From positions 372,001-436,000 of the forward strand of contig NZ_JBBHER010000003.1 in the NCBI RefSeq assembly GCF_037646705.1: a stretch of DNA of 64,000 bases. Reading direction: 5' to 3'. Position 1 is the stretch's first letter; the number at the start of each line of letters is the position of its first letter. The notes beneath the pieces were generated by a model that was not told the DNA's origin, ran no database searches, and was given only the letters and a program-made list of their open reading frames with translations. A program made the translations under genes and the position numbers. This DNA is from Pikeienuella litoralis. GTDB lineage: Bacteria > Pseudomonadota > Alphaproteobacteria > Rhodobacterales > Rhodobacteraceae. Shown here in pieces: positions 49,556 through 58,247 of this stretch.

Positions 49556-50304
49556 GCGCGCCCGTTCTCGAAGCGAAAGGCCTGGTGAAGACATTCGGCG
49601 CGCTGGTGGCGGCGAAGAATATCAATGTCAGCGTCAACGCCAACGCGCGGCTGTCGCTGATCGGCGCCAACGGCGCCGGCAAGACGACCTTCGTGAATAT
49701 GGTCACCGGCTATCTCAAGCCGGATGCGGGCGAGGTGCTGCTCGACGGGAAGGCGATCACCGGCCTGCCGCCGCGGCGGATCACGCGCGCCGGGGTCTGC
49801 CGGTCGTTCCAGATCCCGCAGCTTTGCGAGTCCATGACCGCGCTCGACAACATCATCGTGGCGATCGAAGTGGCGAAGGACGAGCGTCCGTCCTTCATCC
49901 GCCCCGCGCATGAGCCGCGCGCGGTCGAGCGCGCGCGCGAGGTTCTGGAGAGATTCGGGCTCGCCCCCTACGCCGACCAGTCGGTGAACGAGCTGCCGGG
50001 GGGCGTGCGGAAGCTGATCGACATTGCGATGGCGCTGGCCAGCCGGCCGCGCGTCCTCCTGCTCGACGAGCCGACCTCCGGCGTTTCTTCGGAGGAGAAA
50101 TTTCCGCTGATGGACCGGGTGATGGCGGCGCTCGCCGGGGAGAACGCGGCGGTGATCTTCGTCGAGCACGACATGGACATCGTCACGCGCTACGCCGAGC
50201 GGGTGCTCGCCTTCTATTCGGGCGAGATCATCGCCGACGATGCGCCGGATGAGGTGCTCGCCGACCCGGCGGTGCGGGAATACGTCACCGGGACCGCGAG
50301 GTGA
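49552..50304 (+). CDS. HAAT-family ABC ATPase, LivG type
   Basis: ATPase subunit, 250 residues. Walker A IGANGAGKTTFVNMVTG, signature PGGVRKLIDIAMAL (a degenerate form of LSGGQ, as is often seen in LivG), Walker B RVLLLDEPTSGVS and switch His in FVEHDMDIV. The signature lacks the usual Ser, worth noting but not unusual for this family. Followed by livF after four bases. Confidence 0.93.
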   Translation: MSAPVLEAKGLVKTFGALVAAKNINVSVNANARLSLIGANGAGKTTFVNMVTGYLKPDAGEVLLDGKAITGLPPRRITRAGVCRSFQIPQLCESMTALDNIIVAIEVAKDERPSFIRPAHEPRAVERAREVLERFGLAPYADQSVNELPGGVRKLIDIAMALASRPRVLLLDEPTSGVSSEEKFPLMDRVMAALAGENAAVIFVEHDMDIVTRYAERVLAFYSGEIIADDAPDEVLADPAVREYVTGTAR

Positions 50305-50308
50305 GCCC

Positions 50309-50962
50309 ATGCTGAAGCTTGACGACATTCATGTGAAGATCGGCTCGGTCGAGGCGGTTCGAGGGTTCTCGATGACGCTGGAGTCCGGCCGGATGGTCGG
50401 CCTCGCGGGGCGGAACGGCGCGGGAAAAACCACCGTGATGCGGGCGATCATGGGGCTTGCGAAGCTCTCCGTCGGCGCCATCACGCTCGATGGCGAGGAT
50501 CTCGCGAAGGTGGATGTGCACCGGCGCGCCGGCCTCGGCTTCGGATACATGCCCGAGACGCGCGGATTGATCCCGGATCTCACGGTGGAGGAGAATATCC
50601 TCCTGCCGACATGGGTGACGCCCGGGCTCGACGGGGCGGAGCGGCTGCGGCTGGTCTATGACGCCATGCCAGAGCTGAAGCCGATGGCGGGGCGCAAGGC
50701 GCTCCTGCTTTCCGGCGGGCAGCAGAAGATGGTGGCGCTTGGCCGGGCGCTGACGGTCGGCACCCGGCTCCTGCTTCTCGACGAGCCGTTCGAAGGCGTG
50801 GCGCCGGTGCTGGCGCAGCGCCTCTCCGATGTGATCTCGGCGCTGAAGAGCGAAAACCTCTCCATACTCATGAGCATGTCCGAGTTGACCCATTCGGCGA
50901 CCCTGCTCGACCATGTCTGGGGGATCGAGCGCGGCGCCAACATGGAGGTTGAGACGGCATGA
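50309..50962 (+). CDS. HAAT-family ABC ATPase, LivF type
   Basis: Second ATPase, 217 residues, a little shorter than the usual 230-240. Walker A LAGRNGAGKTTVMRAIMG, signature LLSGGQQKMVALGRALT, Walker B RLLLLDEPFEGVAP. The switch histidine that normally follows Walker B (in a VEQ/VEH block) is not obvious here; MSMSELTHSATLLD is in that place with Glu-Leu-Thr-His. Stop overlaps the acyl-CoA synthetase start (ATGA). Confidence 0.9.
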   Translation: MLKLDDIHVKIGSVEAVRGFSMTLESGRMVGLAGRNGAGKTTVMRAIMGLAKLSVGAITLDGEDLAKVDVHRRAGLGFGYMPETRGLIPDLTVEENILLPTWVTPGLDGAERLRLVYDAMPELKPMAGRKALLLSGGQQKMVALGRALTVGTRLLLLDEPFEGVAPVLAQRLSDVISALKSENLSILMSMSELTHSATLLDHVWGIERGANMEVETA

Positions 50963-52551
50963 CTGCGGCGGAAGGCGCGCCTGCGATGCGGGCGGAGGCG
51001 CATTTCGGGGACCGCGTGATACGCTGTTTCGTCGACCGGCCGGGGAGCGTCGGGGCGATGCTCGCCGCCGCGGCGGCGGCGCATGGCGCGCGGGACGCGC
51101 TGGTGGATGGCGATCTGAGGCTTTCCCACGCGGAGCTGGAGCGGCGGGCCGCGGCGCTCGCGGGCGGGCTCCATATTCGGGGCGTGCGCGCGGGCGACAG
51201 GGTGGCGATCCTGATTCAGAACCGTTGGGAGTTCGTCCTCGCGCTGCTCGGCGTCATTCGCGCCGGCGCGATCGCGACGCCGATCCCGGTTCGTTCAAGC
51301 GCGCCGGAGATCGCTTATATTCTTGAGGACTCGGGCGCGGCGCTCACCATCTCCGATCGGGCGATGGAGACGCTTTTGCCGGAGGGCGCGCCGCGCGTGG
51401 TCGTCGGAGACGCCGGGCCGGACGGGTTCGAGGCGCTGCTCGCCGGGCCGCCGGCGCCGGCGCCGGTCGTGGCGGAGGAAGACGCCGCCGTCATTCTCTA
51501 CACATCCGGGACCACCGGCGCGCCGAAGGGGGCGATGCTCACGCATCTCAACATCGTCCATTCGTCGCTGACCTTCGTTCACGCCTTCAGCCTCGGTCCG
51601 GAGGATCGCACCGTCGTCGCGGTGCCGGCGAGCCATGTGACCGGCCTGATCGCCGGGATTTTCTCCCCGCTCGCCGCCGGCGGCGCGGTGGTGATGCTGG
51701 AGCGGTTCGAGGTCGCCGCGTTCCTGACGCTGGCGGCGGCGGAGCGGATGAGCTTCACCGTCCTCGTGCCGGCGATGTATAATCTCTGCCTGCTCCGCGC
51801 GGATCTGTCGGATTACGATCTTTCCGCATGGCGGATCGGCTCTTTCGGCGGCGCGCCGATGCCGGTGGCGACGATCGAGAAGCTCGGCGCCGCCCTGCCC
51901 GGGTTGACCCTGATGCAGGCGTATGGCGCGACCGAGACGACGTCGCCGGCGACGATCATGCCGCTCGGCCTGCAGGCGGATCATCCGGCCAGCGTCGGCG
52001 CGCCGGTTGCGACCGCCGATATCCTGGTGATGAACGAGGCGGGCGAGGAAGTCCCGGTCGGCGTATCGGGCGAGATCTGGATCGGGGGGCCGATGATCGT
52101 CTCCGGGTACTGGAACAAGAAGGAGAAGACGGCGGAGAGCTTCCACGCCGGGTTCTGGCGCTCGGGCGATATCGGCCGGTTTGACGAGAATGGCCTGCTC
52201 TACGTTCATGATCGTCTGAAGGACATGATCAACCGGGGCGGCTACAACATCTATTCCGTCGAAGTGGAGAACGCGCTCAGCTTCCACCCCGCCGTCGCAG
52301 AGGCCGCGGTGGTGCCGCGCCCGGATCCCGTGCTCGGCGAGAAGACGCACGCTTTCGTCCACCTGTCCGGCGCGGCCGTCGATGAGGCGGCGCTTCGCGC
52401 CTTCTGCCGTGAGCGTCTGTCCGACTACAAGGCGCCCGACAGTTTCACCTTCATGGACGAGCCGCTGCCGCGGAACGCGAACGGCAAGGTGATGAAGCAC
52501 AAGCTGCGCGAGATTCTGGCGGCGATGGGCGTTTCGGACCCCCGGCCTTAG
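50959..52551 (+). CDS. AMP-dependent acyl-CoA synthetase/ligase
   Basis: A 530-residue adenylate-forming enzyme that activates an organic acid to its CoA thioester. Motifs: P-loop YTSGTTGAPKGAMLTH, QAYGATETTSPATIMPLG, YWNKKEKTAESFHAGFWRSGDIG and the C-terminal hinge RLKDMINRGGYNIYSVEVENAL, with the catalytic Lys in NANGKVMKHKL. Translational coupling to LivF puts it in the importer operon, so the imported acid is probably its substrate; aromatic and dicarboxylic acids are both possible. Confidence 0.92.
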   Translation: MTAAEGAPAMRAEAHFGDRVIRCFVDRPGSVGAMLAAAAAAHGARDALVDGDLRLSHAELERRAAALAGGLHIRGVRAGDRVAILIQNRWEFVLALLGVIRAGAIATPIPVRSSAPEIAYILEDSGAALTISDRAMETLLPEGAPRVVVGDAGPDGFEALLAGPPAPAPVVAEEDAAVILYTSGTTGAPKGAMLTHLNIVHSSLTFVHAFSLGPEDRTVVAVPASHVTGLIAGIFSPLAAGGAVVMLERFEVAAFLTLAAAERMSFTVLVPAMYNLCLLRADLSDYDLSAWRIGSFGGAPMPVATIEKLGAALPGLTLMQAYGATETTSPATIMPLGLQADHPASVGAPVATADILVMNEAGEEVPVGVSGEIWIGGPMIVSGYWNKKEKTAESFHAGFWRSGDIGRFDENGLLYVHDRLKDMINRGGYNIYSVEVENALSFHPAVAEAAVVPRPDPVLGEKTHAFVHLSGAAVDEAALRAFCRERLSDYKAPDSFTFMDEPLPRNANGKVMKHKLREILAAMGVSDPRP

Positions 52552-52563
52552 GAGCGGCGGCGG

Positions 52564-53397
52564 TCAGACGCGGCCCTCCATCGCCGCCAGGGCCTCTTCC
52601 GCGGTCTCGACGAAGTTGAACAGGGTGAGGTCCTCGTTGGAGATCGTGCCGGCTTCGGCCAGCGCCTCCCAGTTCACGATCCGCCGCCAGAAATCGACGC
52701 CGAAGAGCAGGACCGGCATGCACTCCATCCGCTGGGTCTGGATCAGCGTCAACGTCTCGAAAAGCTCGTCAAGCGTGCCGAAACCGCCCGGGAAAACCGC
52801 GATCGCCTTCGCCCGCATCAGGAAATGCATCTTGCGGATCGCGAAATAGTGGAAGTTGAAGCTGAGCGACGGCGTCACGTGGAGGTTCGGCGCCTGTTCA
52901 TGCGGCAACACGATGTTGAGGCCGATGGAGCGCCCGCCGGCGTCCTCGGCGCCAAGATTTCCGGCCTCCATCACGCCCGGCCCGCCGCCGGTGCAGATCA
53001 CCAGCTGCCCGCCGCCGCGCTTCAGGCTCTCCTCGGTCACCCAGCGGGCGAAGAGGCGCGCTTCGTCGTAATAGCGCGAGAGCTCCGCGAGAACCGGCGT
53101 CCGGGCCCGGCTCTTTTCCGCCGGAGGGGGAATCCGCGCGCCGCCGAACATCACCACCGTGCTCTCGATCCCAGCCGCGCGGAGGAGGCTTTCGGGCTTC
53201 TCCAGCTCGAGTTGCAGCCGCACGCCGCGGAGCGGGTCGGAGCGCATGAAATCCGGGTCGACATAAGGCAGGCGATAGGCCGGATGCGCGGTCTGAGGCG
53301 TGACCGGCACCTTCGAGGTGCGCGCCAGATCCTCATTCAGTTGAGTCAATGCGGATCTGCGGTCGCTTTCGCTCGTCACGTTTGCATCCCTTTTCAT
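52564..53397 (-). CDS. LOG family protein (TIGR00730-type), possible nucleoside-5'-monophosphate phosphoribohydrolase
   Basis: A 277-residue Rossmann protein of the Lonely Guy family, long mislabelled lysine decarboxylase. CTGGGPGVMEAGNLGAEDAGG and FPGGFGTLDELFETLTLIQ (the PGGxGTxxE signature) are diagnostic. The N-terminal 60 residues are extra compared with the short LOG enzymes. Members cleave cytokinin or purine nucleotides to free bases; the bacterial role is uncertain. Ends 12 bases from the convergent acyl-CoA synthetase stop. Confidence 0.9.
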   Translation of the reverse strand: MKRDANVTSESDRRSALTQLNEDLARTSKVPVTPQTAHPAYRLPYVDPDFMRSDPLRGVRLQLELEKPESLLRAAGIESTVVMFGGARIPPPAEKSRARTPVLAELSRYYDEARLFARWVTEESLKRGGGQLVICTGGGPGVMEAGNLGAEDAGGRSIGLNIVLPHEQAPNLHVTPSLSFNFHYFAIRKMHFLMRAKAIAVFPGGFGTLDELFETLTLIQTQRMECMPVLLFGVDFWRRIVNWEALAEAGTISNEDLTLFNFVETAEEALAAMEGRV

Positions 53398-53483
53398 CTG
53401 CCGCCCGGCGTCGATTGCGCGAGGCGCGTCGGCATCGTATAGCCTCGCCGGACCTTGGAACAGAGCCGATCAGGAGCGCCCCG

Positions 53484-54311
53484 ATGAACAACGCCGCGCT
53501 GGAAGCCGCGATTGAAACCGCATGGGAGGGCCGCGACGCCGTGACCCCGTCGACGAAGGGCGAGACGCGCGACGCGGTCGAAGCGGCGCTCGACGCGATG
53601 GAGGCCGGCGCGCTGCGTGTCGCGGAGCGGGGCCCGGACGGGGCCTGGCGCGTGAACCAATGGGCGAAGAAAGCCGTGCTCCTCTCCTTCCGCCTCAACG
53701 ACATGGCGCCGATCCCCGGCGGGCCGGGCGGCTCCGGATGGTGGGACAAGGTCCCCTCCAAATTCGAAGGCTGGGGCGAGAACCAGTGGCGCGCGGCGGG
53801 CTTTCGCGCCGTGCCGAACTGCGTCGTGCGCCGTTCAGCCTTCATCGCGAAGGACGTGGTTCTGATGCCTTGCTTCGTCAACCTCGGCGCTTATGTCGGC
53901 GAGGGCGCGATGGTCGACACCTGGGCGACGGTCGGCTCCTGCGCGCAGATCGGCCGCAATGTGCATCTTTCCGGCGGCGTCGGCATCGGCGGGGTGCTGG
54001 AGCCGATGCAGGCCGGCCCGACGATCATCGAGGATAACTGTTTCATCGGCGCGCGCTCCGAAGTGGTCGAGGGCGTGATCGTCCGCGAGGGGTCGGTGCT
54101 CGGCATGGGCGTCTATCTCGGCCAGTCGACGAAGATCGTCGACCGCGAGACCGGCGCGGTGAGTTACGGCGAGGTGCCGGCGGGGTCGGTCGTCGTCTCG
54201 GGGACGCTGCCGTCGAAGAACGGCGTCAGCCTGTATTGCGCGGTGATCGTGAAGCGGGTGGATGCGCAGACGCGCTCCAAGACCTCGATCAACGAGCTTC
54301 TGCGCGACTGA
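53484..54311 (+). CDS. dapD: Tetrahydrodipicolinate N-succinyltransferase
   Basis: Succinylates tetrahydrodipicolinate in lysine and diaminopimelate synthesis. 275 residues, a left-handed beta-helix built from hexapeptide repeats (about 115-235: VLMPCFVNLGAYVGEGAMVDTWATVGSCAQIG and on), with the conserved GGVGIGGVLEPMQAGPTIIEDN. ATG at 53484 has AGGAG upstream. It heads a plus-strand group with dapE three genes later. Confidence 0.96.
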   Translation: MNNAALEAAIETAWEGRDAVTPSTKGETRDAVEAALDAMEAGALRVAERGPDGAWRVNQWAKKAVLLSFRLNDMAPIPGGPGGSGWWDKVPSKFEGWGENQWRAAGFRAVPNCVVRRSAFIAKDVVLMPCFVNLGAYVGEGAMVDTWATVGSCAQIGRNVHLSGGVGIGGVLEPMQAGPTIIEDNCFIGARSEVVEGVIVREGSVLGMGVYLGQSTKIVDRETGAVSYGEVPAGSVVVSGTLPSKNGVSLYCAVIVKRVDAQTRSKTSINELLRD

Positions 54312-54344
54312 GGCGGCCCCGCGCCCTCATCGAAGGACGGACGC

Positions 54345-54674
54345 ATGACGAAGGCTCCGGGCGCGCCGCAGGAGGTCTACACGCTCCTCGCCCATGTCGG
54401 GCGCAAGAAGGGCGACGGGTTGCCGCCCGCCGCGTCCGGCGGCGCGCTCCTTTGCTACGCCGCCGCCGCGGACGAAGCCGAGGCGGCGCGCGAGACCGCC
54501 GCGATCCTCCGTGACGCCGGTCTTTCGGTGCTGGAGGTGGAGGGGCATGGCGCATTGGCGGAGCGCGAGGCCGCCGGCCATGAAATCGGCCCGGAGGACC
54601 GCGCGCTGATGGCGCGGGCGCAGGCCGAGAACGCGGTGATCGTCGCGGAGATGACGCCGGTTTTCGAGGACTGA
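54345..54674 (+). CDS. Conserved hypothetical protein in the dap group
   Basis: A 109-residue soluble protein with no clear family. Acidic, alanine-rich; opens MTKAPGAPQEVYTLLAHVGRKKGDGLP and continues as alternating short beta and helix (SVLEVEGHGALAEREAAG). It lies between dapD (33 bases before) and a HAD gene (3 bases after), and this slot holds a small hypothetical gene in several Rhodobacterales, so it is likely real. Function unknown. Confidence 0.7.
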   Translation: MTKAPGAPQEVYTLLAHVGRKKGDGLPPAASGGALLCYAAAADEAEAARETAAILRDAGLSVLEVEGHGALAEREAAGHEIGPEDRALMARAQAENAVIVAEMTPVFED

Positions 54675-54677
54675 GCG

Positions 54678-55325
54678 ATGAGCGCATATATCTTCGTCGA
54701 TCTCGACGGAACATTGACCGACAGCGCGCCCGGCATCACCGGCGCCATCGCGCATGCGCTGGCGGCCTTGGGCGTGCCGCGCCCGCCGGAGGCCGCGCTC
54801 AGGGCGTCCATCGGGCCGGCGCTTCTCGAGAGCTTTCCGCGCCTTGGCGTTCCGGCGCCGGAGGTCGCGCGGGCCGAGGCGCTCTATCGCGCGCATTACA
54901 CGGGCGGCGCCATGTTCGACGCGCGCGTTTATGACGGGGCGCCGGAGATGCTGGCGGAGCTTCGCGCCATGGGCTACCGGCTGGCGCTCGCGACGGCGAA
55001 GCCGCTGGTCCACGCGGTGAAGATCACCGCGCATTTCGAGCTCGCCTCTCATCTCGATGCGGAATTCGGCCCGGAGCTGGATGGAACGCGCGCCGACAAG
55101 CGCGATCTTCTCGCCCATGCGCTGGCCGTGACGGGGGCGGACCCCGCGAAGAGCTTCATGCTCGGCGACCGGCTCCATGACGCGCGGGGCGCGCTGGCGA
55201 ACGGGATCACGCCGATCGGCGCGCTCTGGGGGTTTGGCGGGCGGGAGGAGCTCGCCGCCGCCGGCGTCGATGCGCTCGCCGCGGCGCCGGACGATGTCAT
55301 GCGTCTGGTGGAGTCGCGCCGATGA
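54678..55325 (+). CDS. HAD-family phosphatase (phosphoglycolate phosphatase-like)
   Basis: A 215-residue Gph-type HAD hydrolase. Motif I is FVDLDGTLTDSAPGI, motif II is LALATAKPL, motif III includes the lysine of RADKRDLL, and motif IV is FMLGDRLHDARGALANG. A proofreading role toward phosphoglycolate or another small phosphate ester is expected. Its stop overlaps the dapE start by four bases, so it is in the dap operon. Confidence 0.9.
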   Translation: MSAYIFVDLDGTLTDSAPGITGAIAHALAALGVPRPPEAALRASIGPALLESFPRLGVPAPEVARAEALYRAHYTGGAMFDARVYDGAPEMLAELRAMGYRLALATAKPLVHAVKITAHFELASHLDAEFGPELDGTRADKRDLLAHALAVTGADPAKSFMLGDRLHDARGALANGITPIGALWGFGGREELAAAGVDALAAAPDDVMRLVESRR

Positions 55326-56455
55326 TAGACCCTGTCGAGCTGACCGCGGATCTGATCCGCTGCGCTTCGGTCACCCCCGAGGACGACGGCGCGATCCCGC
55401 TCCTCGCCGCGCGGCTGGAGGCGGCGGGGTTCGCCGTTCATCGCTGCGACCGGGGCGGGATCGCCAATCTCTTCGCGAAAGCGGGGGAGGGCGGGCCGGT
55501 CTTCGGCTTCAACGGCCATACCGATGTGGTGCCGCCGGGCGACGCCGCCGCCTGGACCCACCCGCCATTCGCCGCCGAAATCGCGGATGGGCGGATCTGG
55601 GGCCGGGGCGCGGTCGACATGAAATCGGGAGTCGCGGCCTTCGTCTCGGCTGCGGCGGCCTATCGGGCGGAGGGCGGCGCCGGGACGGTCGCGCTTCTGA
55701 TCACGGGCGATGAGGAAGGCGCCTCGCGCGACGGCACGCCCGCCATTCTCGACTGGATGGCTCTCCACGGCGAGACCCTGGATCATTGCCTCGTCGGCGA
55801 GCCCACATGCCCCGAACGTCTTGGCGAGATGATCAAGATCGGCCGGCGCGGCTCGATCACGGCGCGCTTCACCGCGACGGGGCGGCAAGGCCATGTGGCC
55901 TATCCGCATCGCGCCGCCAATCCTCTGGCGCCGCTGGTGCGGCTCCTCGACCGGCTGGCCAGCCGCGAGCTGGACAAGGGGACCGAGCATTTCGACCCGT
56001 CCACCCTGGCGCTGACCACGATCGACACCGGGAACCCGGCGACCAACGTGATCCCGGAGCGCGCCCGGGCGACCTGCAACATCCGCTTCAACGACGCGCA
56101 TACGTCGAAGGCGCTGGCGCTGTGGATTCTGGAGGAGGCTGGCGCCGCCACCGCCGGAACCGGCGTCCGGATCGAGACCGAATTCTCCGTCTCCGGAGAG
56201 AGCTTCGTCACCGAGCCGGAAACGCTGGCCCGGATCATCGCGGACGCCGCCGAGGCGGAGACCGGCGTTCGGCCGGTGTTCTCCACCTCCGGCGGAACCT
56301 CCGACGCCCGCTACGTCAAGGCGATCTGTCCGGTGGCGGAGTTCGGCCTTGTCGGGCGGAGCATGCATCAGGTCGATGAGAGCGCGCCGGTGGAGGAGAT
56401 CCGCGCGCTGACGCGGATCTACCGCGAAGTTCTGGAGCGCTATCACGCGGCCTGA
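55322..56455 (+). CDS. dapE: Succinyl-diaminopimelate desuccinylase
   Basis: A zinc M20 peptidase-fold enzyme that removes succinate from N-succinyl-LL-diaminopimelate. 377 residues. Metal ligands sit in FGFNGHTDVVPPGD, GRGAVDMKSGVA, TGDEEGASRDG and, at the end, GLVGRSMHQVDESAP; catalytic Glu is in the DEEG segment. The lid domain with NIRFNDAHTSK is usual for DapE. Starts in an ATGA overlap with the HAD gene. Confidence 0.95.
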   Translation: MIDPVELTADLIRCASVTPEDDGAIPLLAARLEAAGFAVHRCDRGGIANLFAKAGEGGPVFGFNGHTDVVPPGDAAAWTHPPFAAEIADGRIWGRGAVDMKSGVAAFVSAAAAYRAEGGAGTVALLITGDEEGASRDGTPAILDWMALHGETLDHCLVGEPTCPERLGEMIKIGRRGSITARFTATGRQGHVAYPHRAANPLAPLVRLLDRLASRELDKGTEHFDPSTLALTTIDTGNPATNVIPERARATCNIRFNDAHTSKALALWILEEAGAATAGTGVRIETEFSVSGESFVTEPETLARIIADAAEAETGVRPVFSTSGGTSDARYVKAICPVAEFGLVGRSMHQVDESAPVEEIRALTRIYREVLERYHAA

Positions 56456-56567
56456 GGATGCGGCCGGATTGCCATTCGGGCGCCGCCGGAGCAAGAAGGC
56501 GCAACGTGTCGAGAGGGGGGCTCGTCGATTCCGGCTGTGGTTCCTCCGAAATTCAGGATGCTGACGG

Positions 56568-57062
56568 ATGGCCGGGCCGAGGTTGATTTGCGTGATGGGC
56601 GTCGCCGGGTGCGGCAAGTCCACGCTTGGCGCGGCGCTCGGCGCGGCGCTTCCGGCGCCGTTCATCGAGGCGGACGCCTATCATCCGGCCGCGAACATCG
56701 CGAAGATGACGGCGGGCGCCCCGCTGACGGACGAGGACCGCTGGCCGTGGCTCGACGCGCTCGGCGCCGCCGCGCCGGCGGAGGGGCGGGCGGTGATCGC
56801 CTGCTCCGCGCTTCGCCGCGTCTACCGCGAGCGGCTGGCGGCGGCGGCGGGAGAGCCGGTCTTCTTCCTTCATCTGGCCGGAGAGAAGGCCGTGATCGGC
56901 GCCCGGATGGCGGGCCGGGTGGGGCATTTCATGCCGCCCGCGCTTCTCGACAGCCAGTTCGCGACGCTGGAGCCGCCCGACCCGGACGAGCCGCATCTGG
57001 CGCTTGACGCCGCGCGCCCGCCGGACATCCTGATCGAAATCGCTTTGAAGGAACTCACATGA
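56568..57062 (+). CDS. gntK: Gluconokinase
   Basis: Phosphorylates gluconate for the Entner-Doudoroff or pentose phosphate route. 164 residues, a P-loop kinase with Walker A MGVAGCGKST at about residues 10-19, FIEADAYHPAANIAKMTAG, and ACSALRRVYRERL, all typical of GntK. Overlaps the hydroxyacid dehydrogenase by four bases (ATGA), so gluconate handling and 2-ketogluconate reduction may be linked. Confidence 0.94.
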   Translation: MAGPRLICVMGVAGCGKSTLGAALGAALPAPFIEADAYHPAANIAKMTAGAPLTDEDRWPWLDALGAAAPAEGRAVIACSALRRVYRERLAAAAGEPVFFLHLAGEKAVIGARMAGRVGHFMPPALLDSQFATLEPPDPDEPHLALDAARPPDILIEIALKELT

Positions 57063-57997
57063 CTGACATTCTGATGATTGGCCCGATGCATCCCGTCTGC
57101 ATGGAGGATATCGCCAAACTTGGCGTCGTTCACCGGTATTGGGAGGCGGCGGACAAGGACGCGCTTCTCGCGCAGGTCGGCGAGCGCGTCGGGGTCGTCG
57201 CGACGGACGGCCATCACGGTTGTCCGCCGGCGTTGATGGCGCGGCTGCCGAACCTGAAACTGATCGCCTCCTATGGCGTGGGCTACGACAATATCGATGT
57301 GCCGGCGGCGAACGCGCATGGCGCGAGAGTGACGAATACGCCCGACGTTCTGAACGATGCGATGGCGGAGATCACGGTCGGGATGATGGTCGCGTTCTGC
57401 CGCCGCCTGCTGGAGGCGGACGCCTTCACGCGGGCCGGGAAATGGGAGAAGGGCGCCTTCGGTCTGACGTCCGAGCTGACCGGCGCGACGGCGGGCATCC
57501 TCGGCCTCGGCCGGATCGGAAAAGAGATCGCGCGCCGCCTCGTCGCGATGAAGATGAACGTGGTTTATCACGGCCGGAACGAGCAGAAGGATCAGCCCTA
57601 TCGCTACTATCCCGACCTCGTGGAGATGGCGAAGGCCGCCGACTGGCTCGTCGTCGTGACGCCGGGCAGCGCGGAGACGGAGAAGCTGGTGGACGCCAAG
57701 GTGATGGCCGCGCTCGGCCCATCGGGCGTTCTGGTCAATGTCGCCCGCGGCGCGGTGGTGGATGAGGCGGCGCTGGTGGAGGCGCTGAAGAGCGGCGCGC
57801 TCGGCGGCGCGGCGCTCGACGTTTTCGAGGATGAACCGCGCCCGCACCCCGAGCTTCTGACCATGCCGAACACGCTGCTCTCACCCCATCAGGGCAGCGC
57901 GACCAACCGGACCCGGGCGGCGATGGGCAAGCTCGTGGTCGACAATATTCGCGCCCATATCGCGGGCGAGCCTCTGATCAGCGAAGTGGTGGAGTAA
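57059..57997 (+). CDS. D-isomer 2-hydroxyacid dehydrogenase (glyoxylate/hydroxypyruvate/2-ketogluconate reductase type)
   Basis: A 312-residue NAD(P)-dependent enzyme. Nucleotide-binding LGLGRIGKEIARRL at about 148-161, catalytic Arg in NVARGAVVDEAAL, Glu in DVFEDEPRP and His in LLSPHQGSATN. Coupling to gluconokinase suggests it reduces 2-ketogluconate or a similar 2-oxo acid to gluconate, while glyoxylate/hydroxypyruvate are alternatives. Confidence 0.88.
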   Translation: MTDILMIGPMHPVCMEDIAKLGVVHRYWEAADKDALLAQVGERVGVVATDGHHGCPPALMARLPNLKLIASYGVGYDNIDVPAANAHGARVTNTPDVLNDAMAEITVGMMVAFCRRLLEADAFTRAGKWEKGAFGLTSELTGATAGILGLGRIGKEIARRLVAMKMNVVYHGRNEQKDQPYRYYPDLVEMAKAADWLVVVTPGSAETEKLVDAKVMAALGPSGVLVNVARGAVVDEAALVEALKSGALGGAALDVFEDEPRPHPELLTMPNTLLSPHQGSATNRTRAAMGKLVVDNIRAHIAGEPLISEVVE

Positions 57998-58023
57998 GCC
58001 GCCCGAGCGGCCCCGCCATTCAG

Positions 58024-58045
58024 GCCGCCCGGCGATCCGGGCGGC
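58024..58045. terminator. GC hairpin between the hydroxyacid dehydrogenase gene and the SRP RNA
   Basis: GCCGCCCGG (58024-58032) pairs with CCGGGCGGC (58037-58045), loop CGAT. It lies between a plus-strand gene end at 57997 and the minus-strand SRP RNA 3' end at 58066, so it can serve both, but no T run is present. Confidence 0.5.
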
Positions 58046-58065
58046 GTCCGCAAAGAGGAGAGGGT

Positions 58066-58158
58066 GAGAGACCGGCAGCGACCCAGGCGAAACTCGTTGC
58101 GGCTGCTTCCTTCCGGACCTGACCGGGTTGGCGAGGGGCCCGCCCGCGCCGATCTCTC
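58066..58158 (-). ncRNA. ffs: Small (4.5S) signal recognition particle RNA
   Basis: The minus strand reads GGTCAGGTCCGGAAGGAAGC, the near-invariant apical domain of bacterial SRP RNA that binds Ffh. The ends GAGAGA and TCTCTC pair to close a roughly 93-base hairpin. It scaffolds co-translational targeting of inner-membrane proteins. The exact 5' and 3' ends are set by the pairing and could be off by a few bases. Confidence 0.93.
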
Positions 58159-58247
58159 AAACGGGCATATAAGCGTTCGGGCCCGGCGGGGCAACAACGA
58201 TGATGGCGCCCGGAGGCCCGAAGCGGACTGCGCCCGGGCGCCCGCCG

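Noticed and set aside
52564..53397. Lysine decarboxylase annotation for the LOG-family protein
   Set aside because: The PGGFGTLDE motif belongs to LOG phosphoribohydrolases; the decarboxylase name is historical and not supported.
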